Positions 34,870 through 42,634 of a stretch of DNA of 64,000 nucleotides are shown here, piece after piece (positions within the stretch are counted from its first letter, which is position 1; each line of letters begins with the position of its first letter). This DNA is from Niveispirillum fermenti (lineage in GTDB: Bacteria; Pseudomonadota; Alphaproteobacteria; Azospirillales; Azospirillaceae): the NCBI RefSeq assembly GCF_048066175.1, contig NZ_JBLTXA010000015.1:40690-104689 (forward strand), read 5' to 3'. Position numbers and translations under genes: made by a program. The notes below the pieces were generated by a model. It saw nothing but the letters and a program-made list of their open reading frames with translations, had not been told where the DNA came from and searched no databases.

Positions 34870-35227
34870 GGCATATCCTTTCCATTCCCGAACAAGCCGC
34901 CGACCGGCAGTTTCCGCCGCCGGCAAAGACAAGAGAAGCAATTTCCGCGCCATTTTCGGCAATATCCCCGCGCCGGGCGGGGAATTCATGTCCCGCCTTG
35001 TGCGGGACGGGGTTTGCCGGACCGGGACGCCAAGCCGGCAAACTCTTCGTCAGCATAGCGCATCGTCGGCCCGGATATAAGGTGATTTTATCGCCGGGGC
35101 CGGCTGCACAGGCTTCAATGATCTGCTAAGCTGCTTTTCGTCGCAAGGGTGGTTTCGTGGCCGGAACGGGTGCCACGATCCCCTGTCACCGGCGGCACCG
35201 ATCCAGGATTGTGATGCGTTGAGCCCG
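34870..35227. promoter_or_regulatory. divergent promoter region between the two flagellar blocks
   Basis: A 358-bp gap between flgB and the flhB-like gene with no supported gene. It contains two small perfect hairpins (CCCCGC/GCGGGG, 34966-34982; GTCCCGC/GCGGGAC, 34990-35008). I looked for a sigma-54 type TGGCAC-N5-TTGC element and found none complete. Confidence 0.45.
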
Positions 35228-35596
35228 ATGAGCGATACCCCGCCGACGCCCGCCCGCCGACAGGTGGCCGTGGCCCTGCGCCACGAGCAGGGGGATCCCT
35301 CCCTGCCCCGCGTCGTGGCCAGCGGCAAGGGGGCCGTGGCCGAACAGATCCTGGAACTGGCCTTTGCCCATGGGGTGAAGGTGCGCACCGATGCCGACCT
35401 GGCGGAAATCCTTGCCGCCATCGACGTGGACAGCGAAATTCCGATTGAAGCCATCGCCGCCGTGGCGGAAATCCTTGCCTATGTCTATCGTGCCAACGGC
35501 ACCTATACTGCTGAAGATGTTGGCAGGCACGACAGCGCCGCCACATCCGATGCCAGTACCCCTGATGTGACCACAGACGAGCCGCCCGCGTCATGA
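35228..35596 (+). CDS. FlhB C-terminal-domain paralogue (EscU/YscU/HrcU family)
   Basis: A 122-residue cytosolic protein that aligns with the cleaved C-terminal part of FlhB: VAVALRHEQG matches the residues that follow NPTH in FlhB, and EIPIEAIAAVAEILAYVYRANGTY matches its last helices. It has no membrane helix and no NPTH motif. Small FlhB-like proteins (FlhX type) can substitute for or modulate FlhB's C-terminal domain. The extra Ser/Thr/Asp-rich tail is not in FlhB. It starts the plus-strand block leading to fliO and fliP. Confidence 0.78.
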   Translation: MSDTPPTPARRQVAVALRHEQGDPSLPRVVASGKGAVAEQILELAFAHGVKVRTDADLAEILAAIDVDSEIPIEAIAAVAEILAYVYRANGTYTAEDVGRHDSAATSDASTPDVTTDEPPAS

Positions 35597-35937
35597 CAGA
35601 GCCCACCATTCCCGCCCGGCCCGATGCTGCCGATGTCGCCCAGACACTGGACAGCCTGCTGGAACTGCTCGCCCGGGGTGAGGAGGCACTGGCCAAGGGC
35701 GAGATGGTCGACCTCGCCGGGCTGGAGCGCGAGGTGAAGCCCATTCTGGAAGCCGCCACATCACTGCCCCCCCCGGACGCCAGGAGCCTTCTGGATCGGC
35801 TGGAGGCGGTGAGCGGCGCGCTGGACAAGGTGGCGGCAACGCTGGAGCGGGTGCATGGCGACAAGCTGGGCGGACGGGAGACCCATGCGACCCGCATCCG
35901 TGCCGCCCAGGCCTATCGCACGCCCAAGGATTATTGA
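35593..35937 (+). CDS. small hypothetical protein in flagellar operon
   Basis: A 114-residue, highly charged helical protein overlapping the previous stop by 4 bp. I do not recognise a family. Two long helices are likely (LDSLLELLARGEEALAKGEM and LDRLEAVSGALDKVAATLERV), an arrangement like that of secretion chaperones such as FlgN/FliT, but this is only a resemblance. It is followed directly by fliO. Confidence 0.6.
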   Translation: MTEPTIPARPDAADVAQTLDSLLELLARGEEALAKGEMVDLAGLEREVKPILEAATSLPPPDARSLLDRLEAVSGALDKVAATLERVHGDKLGGRETHATRIRAAQAYRTPKDY

Positions 35938-36270
35938 ATGGACGCCACGCAATATCTGCGCCTGTTCATGGCGTTGGGCCTGGTCCTGGCGCTGATCGGG
36001 ATCTGCGGCCTGTTGCTGCGCCGCTATGGCCCTGCCGCAGGGTTGACAGCCAGGCGCAAGGGCGACCGCCGGCTGGGTATCGTGGAGGTGCTGACGCTCG
36101 ATGCCCGCCGGCGTCTTGTGCTGGTGCGCCGTGACGGGGTGGAGCATCTGCTGTTGCTGGGCCATGGCGAGGACAGGGTGGTGGAAACCGGCATCGCGCC
36201 GCCATCCGCCACCCCTCACGATTTCAAGGCGGTGCTGGGCCGCCAGGACATGACGGACACAACCCCATGA
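35938..36270 (+). CDS. fliO: flagellar biosynthesis protein FliO
   Basis: A 110-residue protein with one N-terminal membrane helix (LRLFMALGLVLALIGICGLLLRRY) and a small beta domain RLGIVEVLTLDARRRLVLVRRDGVEHLLLLG, the FliO/FliZ signature. FliO helps FliP assemble its ring. Its stop overlaps the fliP start by 4 bp. Confidence 0.85.
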   Translation: MDATQYLRLFMALGLVLALIGICGLLLRRYGPAAGLTARRKGDRRLGIVEVLTLDARRRLVLVRRDGVEHLLLLGHGEDRVVETGIAPPSATPHDFKAVLGRQDMTDTTP

Positions 36271-37028
36271 CGGGCAGGCCGATCCTCCCCCTTATCCGCC
36301 GCGTTGGTCTGCCGGCCGGGCTGCTGCTGGCCCTTGTCGCCGCACCGGCCCTGGCACAGAGCTTCTCCCTGGACCTGGGTGATGAAGGGCCCAGCAGCAC
36401 GGGCCGCATCGTGCAGTTCGTGGCGCTGCTGACGGTACTGTCACTGGCGCCCAGCATCCTGATCATGATGACCTGCTTCGTGCGCATCATCATCGTGCTG
36501 AGCTTTCTGCGGTCGGCGTTGGGCACCATGCAGGTGCCGCCGAACCAGGTGATGGTCAGTCTGGCCATGTTCCTGACCTTCTTCATCATGGCCCCCACCC
36601 TGCAGACCGCCTACGATGTCGGGGTGCGCCCGTTGATCAATGAGGAGATCGACGAGGTCACGGCCTTCCGCCGCACGGCGGAGCCGTTCCACGCCTTCAT
36701 GATGCGCCATGTGCGCGAGCGCGACCTTCAGCTTTTCATGGACATGTCCAAGACCCCGCCCGTGGCAGAGCCCAAGGACATACCGATCCATGTGCTGATC
36801 CCGTCCTTCATGCTGTCGGAACTGAAGCGGGCATTCGAGATCGGGTTCCTTGTCTTCGTGCCCTTCCTGGTCATCGACATGGTGGTGGCCAGCGTGTTGA
36901 TGTCCATGGGCATGATGATGCTGCCGCCGGCGATGATCTCGCTGCCGTTCAAGCTGATCTTCTTCGTGCTGATCGACGGCTGGTACCTGATCGTCGGCAG
37001 TCTGGTGCAAAGCTTCGGCGAAGTGTAG
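36267..37028 (+). CDS. fliP: flagellar export gate protein FliP
   Basis: A 253-residue protein with a cleavable signal peptide (to ALAQ) and four membrane helices. Hallmarks: LSLAPSILIMMTCFVRIIIVLSFLRSALGT and VIDMVVASVLMSMGMMMLPP. FliP forms the pentameric core of the export gate with FliQ and FliR, encoded divergently nearby. A bidirectional hairpin follows before the convergent MoxR gene. Confidence 0.95.
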   Translation: MTGRPILPLIRRVGLPAGLLLALVAAPALAQSFSLDLGDEGPSSTGRIVQFVALLTVLSLAPSILIMMTCFVRIIIVLSFLRSALGTMQVPPNQVMVSLAMFLTFFIMAPTLQTAYDVGVRPLINEEIDEVTAFRRTAEPFHAFMMRHVRERDLQLFMDMSKTPPVAEPKDIPIHVLIPSFMLSELKRAFEIGFLVFVPFLVIDMVVASVLMSMGMMMLPPAMISLPFKLIFFVLIDGWYLIVGSLVQSFGEV

Positions 37029-37059
37029 CGCCGCGAAATGTAGCGCGGCCAGACCAGGC

Positions 37060-37089
37060 CCGTGGCGGCGGTTTTGCGCCGTCACGGGT
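37060..37089. terminator. hairpin between convergent fliP and MoxR genes
   Basis: CCCGTGGCGGC (37060-37070) pairs with GCCGTCACGGG (37079-37089) with one G-T pair and an 8-nt loop. No long T-run on either side, so a terminator role is only plausible. Confidence 0.4.
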
Positions 37090-37099
37090 CCCGCCGGCC

Positions 37100-37951
37100 T
37101 CAACCCTGGTTGTTGCGCCGCGCCATGAAGGCCAGCCGCTCGAACAGGTGAACATCCTGTTCATTCTTCAAAAGCGCGCCATGCAGGGGCGGGATCAGCT
37201 TCTTCGGGTCACGCTGGCGCAGCGTTTCCGGCGAAACATCCTCCACCAGAAGCAGGCGGATCCAGTCCAGCAGTTCCGACGTGCTGGGCTTCTTTTTCAG
37301 CCCCGGCACCTCACGCACCTCATAGAACAGGGTCAGCGCATCGCGCAGCAATTCCGCCTTCAGGTCGGGGAAATGCACCTCCACGATGCGGGTCATCGTG
37401 TCGGCGTCGGGGAAGCGGATATAGTGGAAGAAGCAGCGGCGCAGGAAGGCGTCGGGCAGTTCCTTCTCATTGTTCGAGGTGATGATGACGACGGGCCGCC
37501 TGGCCGCCTTGATGGTCTCCCCCGTCTCATAGACGAAGAACTCCATGCGGTCCAATTCCTGCAGCAGGTCGTTGGGGAATTCGATATCCGCCTTGTCGAT
37601 CTCATCGATCAGCAGGACGGGCGGTTCTTCCGCCTCGAACGCCGTCCAAAGGGGGCCCTTACGGATGTAATTGCGGATATCCTTGACGCGCGGGTCACCC
37701 AACTGGCTGTCGCGCAGCCGGCTGACGGCATCATATTCGTAAAGGCCCTGCTGGGCCTTGGTCGTCGATTTCACGTGCCAGGCCAACAGCGGACGGCCCA
37801 GGGCCCGGGCCACCTCCTGTGCCAGCACGGTCTTGCCCGTGCCGGGCTCGCCCTTCACCAGCAGGGGCCTTTGCAGTGTGATGGCCGCGTTGACGGCGAC
37901 ACGAAGATCATCCGTGGCGACGTAATCCTGGGTGCCTTCGAAACGGGTCAT
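37100..37951 (-). CDS. MoxR-family AAA ATPase
   Basis: A 283-residue AAA+ protein. The Walker A motif is VKGEPGTGKTVLA, Walker B is VLLIDEIDKADIEF, sensor 1 is VIITSNNEKELPDAF, and RRCFFHYIRFP carries the arginine finger. MoxR proteins act as chaperones for metal or other complexes, usually next to a VWA-domain gene; none is here between it and alaS. 106 bp separate it from alaS. Confidence 0.88.
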   Translation of the reverse strand: MTRFEGTQDYVATDDLRVAVNAAITLQRPLLVKGEPGTGKTVLAQEVARALGRPLLAWHVKSTTKAQQGLYEYDAVSRLRDSQLGDPRVKDIRNYIRKGPLWTAFEAEEPPVLLIDEIDKADIEFPNDLLQELDRMEFFVYETGETIKAARRPVVIITSNNEKELPDAFLRRCFFHYIRFPDADTMTRIVEVHFPDLKAELLRDALTLFYEVREVPGLKKKPSTSELLDWIRLLLVEDVSPETLRQRDPKKLIPPLHGALLKNEQDVHLFERLAFMARRNNQG

Positions 37952-38057
37952 TGGGAATACCTGTCAGGGAGGTTTGACGATACCGGCGTAAACGGACCGG
38001 CGGTTCGGCAGGCCAGGGCACAGCGCGCCCCGCCTTGCCTTGCCGCCTTGACGGGTG

Positions 38058-40733
38058 TCACCCCGCCAGGGCCGCTTCCACCGCCGCGATGGCATCATTG
38101 GCCCTGGCGCCATCGGGGCCACCGGCCTGGGCCATGTCGGGGCGGCCACCGCCGCCCTTGCCACCCAGGGCCGCCGCCGCCACCCGGACCAGATCAACGG
38201 CGCTGGCCTTGGAAACCGCATCCTCCGTCACGCCGACCACGACGGATGCCTTGCCGTCGGCCACGGCGATGGCCACGACCACGCCGCTGCCCACCTGCTT
38301 CTTCAATTCATCGGCGAAGGGCTTCAGATCCTTGGCCGGCAGGTCATTGACCACCCGGCCGATGAAACCAAGGCCGCCAACCTGCCTGATCTCTGCGGCC
38401 CCACCGGAACCGCCGCCGCCAAGCGCGACCTGGCGGCGCAGGTCGGCCAACTCCTTCTCCATCCTGCGGCGTTCATCCAGCAGGCTGGTGACCTTGGCCA
38501 CCACTTCCCCCGCCGGAACCTTCAGGGCCTGGGCGGTATCCAGCAGGCGCCCCTCCTGCTGTTCCAGATAGGCCAGCGCCCCCGCCCCGGTCAGCGCCTC
38601 GATCCGGCGGATGCCGGCGGCAACCGCCCCTTCCGACACGATCTTGAACAGGCCGATATCGCCCGTGCGGCGGACATGGGTGCCGCCGCACAGTTCGACG
38701 GAAAACTCCTTGTTCCCCCCCTCATCGGCACCACCCATCGAGACGACACGGACCTCTTCGCCATATTTCTCCCCGAACAGGGCCATGGCACCGACGGCAA
38801 TGGCGGCATCGGGCGTCATCAGGCGGGTCGTGACCTCGCTGTTGCCGCGGATGCGGCTGTTGACCGCCTCTTCCACGGCCGACATGTCGCCGGCCGCCAG
38901 CGGTGTCGGCTGGGAGATATCGAAGCGCAGACGATCGGCACTGACCAGCGACCCCTTCTGCGTGACGTGGTCGCCCAGACGGCGGCGCAGCGCCTCATGC
39001 AGCAGGTGGGTGGCGCTGTGGTTGGCGCGAATGGCCGAACGGCGTGTGCCGTCCACCTTCAATTCCACATTGTCGCCTACGGCCAACGTGCCCTTGGTAA
39101 CGGTGCCGACATGGGCGAAGACCGCACCCAGCTTCTTCTGCACGTCGCGCACAGTCACTTCCGCGCCCTTGGCCGATATCAGCAGGCCGGCATCACCAAC
39201 CTGGCCGCCACTTTCGCCATAGAAGGGGGTCTGGTTGACAACGACAAGCACCTCGGTGCCCTCGCCGACGCTGGTCAGCCGGTTGCCGGCCATGTCCAGG
39301 ATGGCGGTGACGGCCCCTTCGGCCGCCTCGGTGTCATAGCCGAGGAACTCCGTGGCACCCAGTTCATCCTTCAGTTCGAACCAGACGCTCTCCGTCGCGG
39401 CCTCCCCCGAACCGGCCCAGGCGGCGCGAGCCTTGCGGCGCTGCTCCTCCATCGCCGCCTTGAACCCGTCCACATCGACGGGCCGGTTGCGGGTGCGCAA
39501 CACGTCCTGCGTCAGGTCCAGCGGGAAACCATAGGTATCGTAAAGCGTGAAGGCGACATTGCCGGGCAACGCCTCCCCCCTGGCCAGACCACCCTCTGCC
39601 TCGTCCAGCAGCTTCAGCCCGCGATCCAGCGTCTGCTTGAAGCGGGTTTCCTCCAGGCGCAGGGTCTCGGTGATCAGGGCCTGGGCTCGCACCAGTTCCG
39701 CGTAATGGCCGCCCATCTCGCGCACCAGGGCCGGGACCAGACGGTACATCACGGGTTCCTTGGCGCCCAGCATGTGCGCATGCCGCATCGCGCGACGCAT
39801 AATGCGACGCAGGACGTAACCACGCCCTTCATTCGACGGCATGACGCCGTCGGCAATCAGGAAGGAGCAGGAGCGCAGATGGTCGGCAATCACGCGGTGC
39901 GAGGTCGCATGCGGCCCCCGCAGGCTGGCGCCCGTGGCTTCCGCCGATGCCTCCAGCAGGCCCTTGAACAGGTCGATATCGTAATTATCATGCACGCCCT
40001 GCAGTACGGCGGCCAGACGTTCCATCCCCATGCCGGTGTCGATACTGGGCTTGGGCAGGGGCACGCGCTGGTACCCGCCATCCTTGGCAGGGAACTGCTC
40101 GTACTGCATGAAGACTAGGTTCCAGATCTCGATGAAGCGGTCGCCATCCTGATCCGGGCTGCCCGGCGGCCCACCGGGAATATGCGCCCCATGGTCATAG
40201 AATATTTCCGAGCAGGGGCCGCAGGGACCCGTATCGCCCATCATCCAGAAATTGTCGGACGTGGGGATACGGATGATGCGATCGTCCGGCAGGCCGGCGA
40301 TCTTCTTCCACAGGCCGAACGCCTCGTCATCATCATGGAAGACGGTGGTCGTCAGCTTGGACGCCGGGATGCCGAATTCCTTGGTGATCAGGTTCCAGGC
40401 CAGTTCGATGGCATCAGCCTTGAAATAATCACCGAAGGAGAAATTGCCCAGCATCTCGAAGAAGGTGTGATGGCGGGCCGTGAAGCCGACATTGTCCAGG
40501 TCGTTGTGCTTGCCACCGGCGCGCACACATTTTTGCGAGGTGGTCGCGCGGGTATAGGGTCGTGGCTCCTGCCCCGTGAAGACGTTCTTGAACTGCACCA
40601 TGCCGGCATTCGTGAACATCAGCGTCGGGTCATTGCGCGGCACCAGCGGCGAGCTGTCGACAATGGCGTGGCCATTCTTCCCGAAATAATCGAGGAACGT
40701 GGAACGGATTTCGTTGACGGTCTTCTTGGACAT
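38058..40733 (-). CDS. alaS: alanyl-tRNA synthetase
   Basis: An 891-residue synthetase. Catalytic domain: RSTFLDYFGKNGH, VPRNDPTLMFTNAGMVQFK; central NEGRGYVLRRIMRRAMRHA; editing domain with HSATHLLHEALRRRLG and CGGTHVRRTGDIG, which hold the zinc-binding His/Cys; and a C-terminal coiled coil and C-Ala domain (GGGGRPDMAQAGG, with glycine-rich motif). The start is at MSKKTVNEIRS (40733), as in relatives; the frame is open back to 40793. Attaches alanine to tRNA-Ala. Follows recA on the minus strand. Confidence 0.96.
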   Translation of the reverse strand: MSKKTVNEIRSTFLDYFGKNGHAIVDSSPLVPRNDPTLMFTNAGMVQFKNVFTGQEPRPYTRATTSQKCVRAGGKHNDLDNVGFTARHHTFFEMLGNFSFGDYFKADAIELAWNLITKEFGIPASKLTTTVFHDDDEAFGLWKKIAGLPDDRIIRIPTSDNFWMMGDTGPCGPCSEIFYDHGAHIPGGPPGSPDQDGDRFIEIWNLVFMQYEQFPAKDGGYQRVPLPKPSIDTGMGMERLAAVLQGVHDNYDIDLFKGLLEASAEATGASLRGPHATSHRVIADHLRSCSFLIADGVMPSNEGRGYVLRRIMRRAMRHAHMLGAKEPVMYRLVPALVREMGGHYAELVRAQALITETLRLEETRFKQTLDRGLKLLDEAEGGLARGEALPGNVAFTLYDTYGFPLDLTQDVLRTRNRPVDVDGFKAAMEEQRRKARAAWAGSGEAATESVWFELKDELGATEFLGYDTEAAEGAVTAILDMAGNRLTSVGEGTEVLVVVNQTPFYGESGGQVGDAGLLISAKGAEVTVRDVQKKLGAVFAHVGTVTKGTLAVGDNVELKVDGTRRSAIRANHSATHLLHEALRRRLGDHVTQKGSLVSADRLRFDISQPTPLAAGDMSAVEEAVNSRIRGNSEVTTRLMTPDAAIAVGAMALFGEKYGEEVRVVSMGGADEGGNKEFSVELCGGTHVRRTGDIGLFKIVSEGAVAAGIRRIEALTGAGALAYLEQQEGRLLDTAQALKVPAGEVVAKVTSLLDERRRMEKELADLRRQVALGGGGSGGAAEIRQVGGLGFIGRVVNDLPAKDLKPFADELKKQVGSGVVVAIAVADGKASVVVGVTEDAVSKASAVDLVRVAAAALGGKGGGGRPDMAQAGGPDGARANDAIAAVEAALAG

Positions 40734-40806
40734 GGGATGACGACCTGACTGCTGCATTGAACGCGACATGGGGTACGGGTTGTACCGTGGCAAGCGGCGG
40801 CCTGTC

Positions 40807-40853
40807 CATGCCCGCTTGGGGCTGGGGGGTCATGCCCGCTTGGGGCCGGGGTT
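40807..40853 (-). repeat. 24-bp imperfect tandem repeat in the recA-alaS gap
   Basis: Two copies starting at 40807 and 40831 share the 15-mer CATGCCCGCTTGGGG followed by G-rich variants. The repeat lies between the recA terminator and the alaS start. No coding function seen. Confidence 0.7.
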
Positions 40854-40918
40854 CAGGCCGGCACCGTGTCCGGTCAGCGCGTGCAACCCCCTCTGATGAT
40901 GGTCACGGGCCGGACAGC

Positions 40919-40945
40919 AAAACGGGGAAGGCAAGCGCCTCCCCC
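40919..40945 (-). terminator. terminator of recA
   Basis: On the minus strand GGGGGAGGC pairs with GCCTTCCCC (one G-U) around a 4-nt loop and is followed by GTTTT. It lies 42 bp past the recA stop. Confidence 0.75.
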
Positions 40946-40986
40946 ATCTTCGCATGCAGCGCCCCCGTGCGGGGAACGCCCGTCCA

Positions 40987-42063
40987 TCAATCCGGGCTGG
41001 AAGCGTCGCCATCGGTCTCCGGCGTGCCCATCATGGCACCGGCCACGATGCCGGCATTGGACCGGATCTTCTGTTCGATGCTGTCGGCCACGGCCGGATT
41101 GGTGCGCAGGAAGGTCTTGGCGTTCTCCCGCCCCTGGCCGATCCGCTGCCCATCGTAGGAGAACCAGGAGCCCGACTTGTCAACGACACCGGCCTGGATG
41201 CCGAGGTCGAGCAGTTCACCCACCTTGGACACGCCCTCGCCATACATGATGTCGAACTCCACGACGCGGAAGGGTGGCGCCATCTTGTTCTTCACCACCT
41301 TCACACGGGTCTGGTTGCCCGTCACCGTGTCCCTGTCCTTGATGGAGCCGATGCGGCGGATATCCAGGCGGACGGAGGCATAGAATTTCAGCGCATTACC
41401 GCCCGTGGTCGTCTCCGGATTGCCGAACATCACGCCGATCTTCAACCGGATCTGGTTGATGAAGATGACGAGGCAGCGCGACTTGGAGATGGAACTGGTC
41501 AGCTTGCGCAGGGCCTGACTCATCAACCGGGCGTGCAGGCCGACATGGCTGTCGCCCATCTCCCCTTCCAGTTCGGCGCGTGGCACCAGGGCCGCGACGG
41601 AATCGACCACCAGCACGTCGATCGCCCCGGAGCGCACCAGCGTGTCCGCGATCTCCAGCGCCTGTTCGCCGGCATCGGGCTGGGAGATCAGCAATTCATC
41701 CACATCCACGCCCAGCTTGCGGGCATAGGAGGGGTCCAGCGCATGTTCGGCATCCACGAAGGCGCAGACGCCGCCATTCTTCTGGGCCTGGGCGATGGCA
41801 TGCAGCGCCAGCGTCGTCTTGCCCGAGCTCTCGGGCCCGTAGATTTCGATGATGCGGCCCCGGGGGAAGCCGCCGATGCCCAGCGCGATGTCGAGGCCCA
41901 GGGAGCCCGTGGACACCACCTCCGTCTCGGAGATGGCCTCCTTGGCGCCGAGCTTCATGATCGAGCCCTTGCCGAACGCGCGTTCGATCTGACCCAGCGC
42001 GGCATCGAGAGCTTTTTGTTTGTCCATGGGTGTTTCAACCAGACGGAGTGGAGCTGCCGACAT
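40987..42063 (-). CDS. recA: recombinase RecA
   Basis: A 358-residue RecA. Walker A is GPESSGKTTLAL, L1/L2 regions and QIRLKIGVMFGNPETTTGGNALKFYAS are conserved, and the C-terminus is acidic. Start at 42063 is chosen for its strong AAGGGGACAG site; MDKQKALDAALGQIERAFGKGSIMKLG follows a short alphaproteobacterial N-terminal extension. It catalyses strand exchange and triggers LexA self-cleavage. An SOS box and a promoter are seen upstream. Confidence 0.97.
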   Translation of the reverse strand: MSAAPLRLVETPMDKQKALDAALGQIERAFGKGSIMKLGAKEAISETEVVSTGSLGLDIALGIGGFPRGRIIEIYGPESSGKTTLALHAIAQAQKNGGVCAFVDAEHALDPSYARKLGVDVDELLISQPDAGEQALEIADTLVRSGAIDVLVVDSVAALVPRAELEGEMGDSHVGLHARLMSQALRKLTSSISKSRCLVIFINQIRLKIGVMFGNPETTTGGNALKFYASVRLDIRRIGSIKDRDTVTGNQTRVKVVKNKMAPPFRVVEFDIMYGEGVSKVGELLDLGIQAGVVDKSGSWFSYDGQRIGQGRENAKTFLRTNPAVADSIEQKIRSNAGIVAGAMMGTPETDGDASSPD

Positions 42064-42114
42064 ATCTGTCCCCTTCCTTCTCGCACGGATAGGCATGCGC
42101 GTTCAACTGCACCT

Positions 42115-42143
42115 GTTGTACCTTTTTTGTTCTCGCCCGCCAA
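42115..42143 (-). promoter_or_regulatory. recA promoter
   Basis: On the minus strand TTGGCG (42138-42143) and TACAAC (42115-42120) are separated by 17 bp, 52 bp upstream of the recA start codon. The SOS box lies 9 bp upstream of the -35. Confidence 0.55.
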
Positions 42144-42151
42144 GTGCTAAT

Positions 42152-42166
42152 GTTCCCATTACGTTC
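42152..42166. promoter_or_regulatory. alphaproteobacterial LexA (SOS) box
   Basis: A perfect GTTC-N7-GTTC direct repeat, the LexA site of alphaproteobacteria. It lies 89 bp before recA and 124 bp before the divergent small-protein gene, so it could affect both. Confidence 0.85.
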
Positions 42167-42289
42167 ACATTCGTCGCCTGTTCAGCCATGGCAATGGCGT
42201 GCGGATGCGCGGATGGTGCAAAGGACAGGAGTGTTCGTGGCGGAAATCGCCTATGCTGTCCTGTCCGCATCCTGCCTGCCGGTCCATCC

Positions 42290-42634
42290 ATGCCGATCGC
42301 CGTGGGGAATCACCCCGCCCGACCATTGCCCTGTGCCGTTCTGGCCCTGTTGCTGCTGGCACTGCCGGCCCCGGCGCAGGACCCCGGCGCGGCGCGCCTG
42401 CCGCCAGCTGCCACCCCCGCCATGGAGCAGGAGGTGATCGTGACCGGCCGCCGCGATGGCGAGCCTGATTTCCAGGAACAGCAGGAATATCACGACCATG
42501 AATATCGCCGTCTGAAGCAGGTCTATGATCCCGATCCGCTGCCGCCCATCCGCGGCGACCGGCTGGTCCGCATGCCGGAGGCCATCAGCAGCACGGTGCA
42601 GGGCAAGCCGACCCTGACGGAGAAACAATGGTGA
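42290..42634 (+). CDS. small exported protein with TonB-box-like motif
   Basis: A 114-residue protein of unknown function. Residues about 1-30 form a signal peptide (LPCAVLALLLLALPAPAQ). Soon after comes EQEVIVTGRRDGEP, close to the pattern at the start of TonB-dependent receptor plugs, but no plug or barrel follows; the rest is charged and rich in Asp, Glu, Tyr and Pro. The ATG at 42290 was chosen because the signal peptide starts there. It is divergent from recA, near the SOS box, and its stop overlaps the next gene by 7 bp. Confidence 0.6.
   Translation: MPIAVGNHPARPLPCAVLALLLLALPAPAQDPGAARLPPAATPAMEQEVIVTGRRDGEPDFQEQQEYHDHEYRRLKQVYDPDPLPPIRGDRLVRMPEAISSTVQGKPTLTEKQW

Noticed and set aside
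38055..40118. 687-residue plus-strand open frame
   Set aside because: Antisense to alaS; high-GC artefact.
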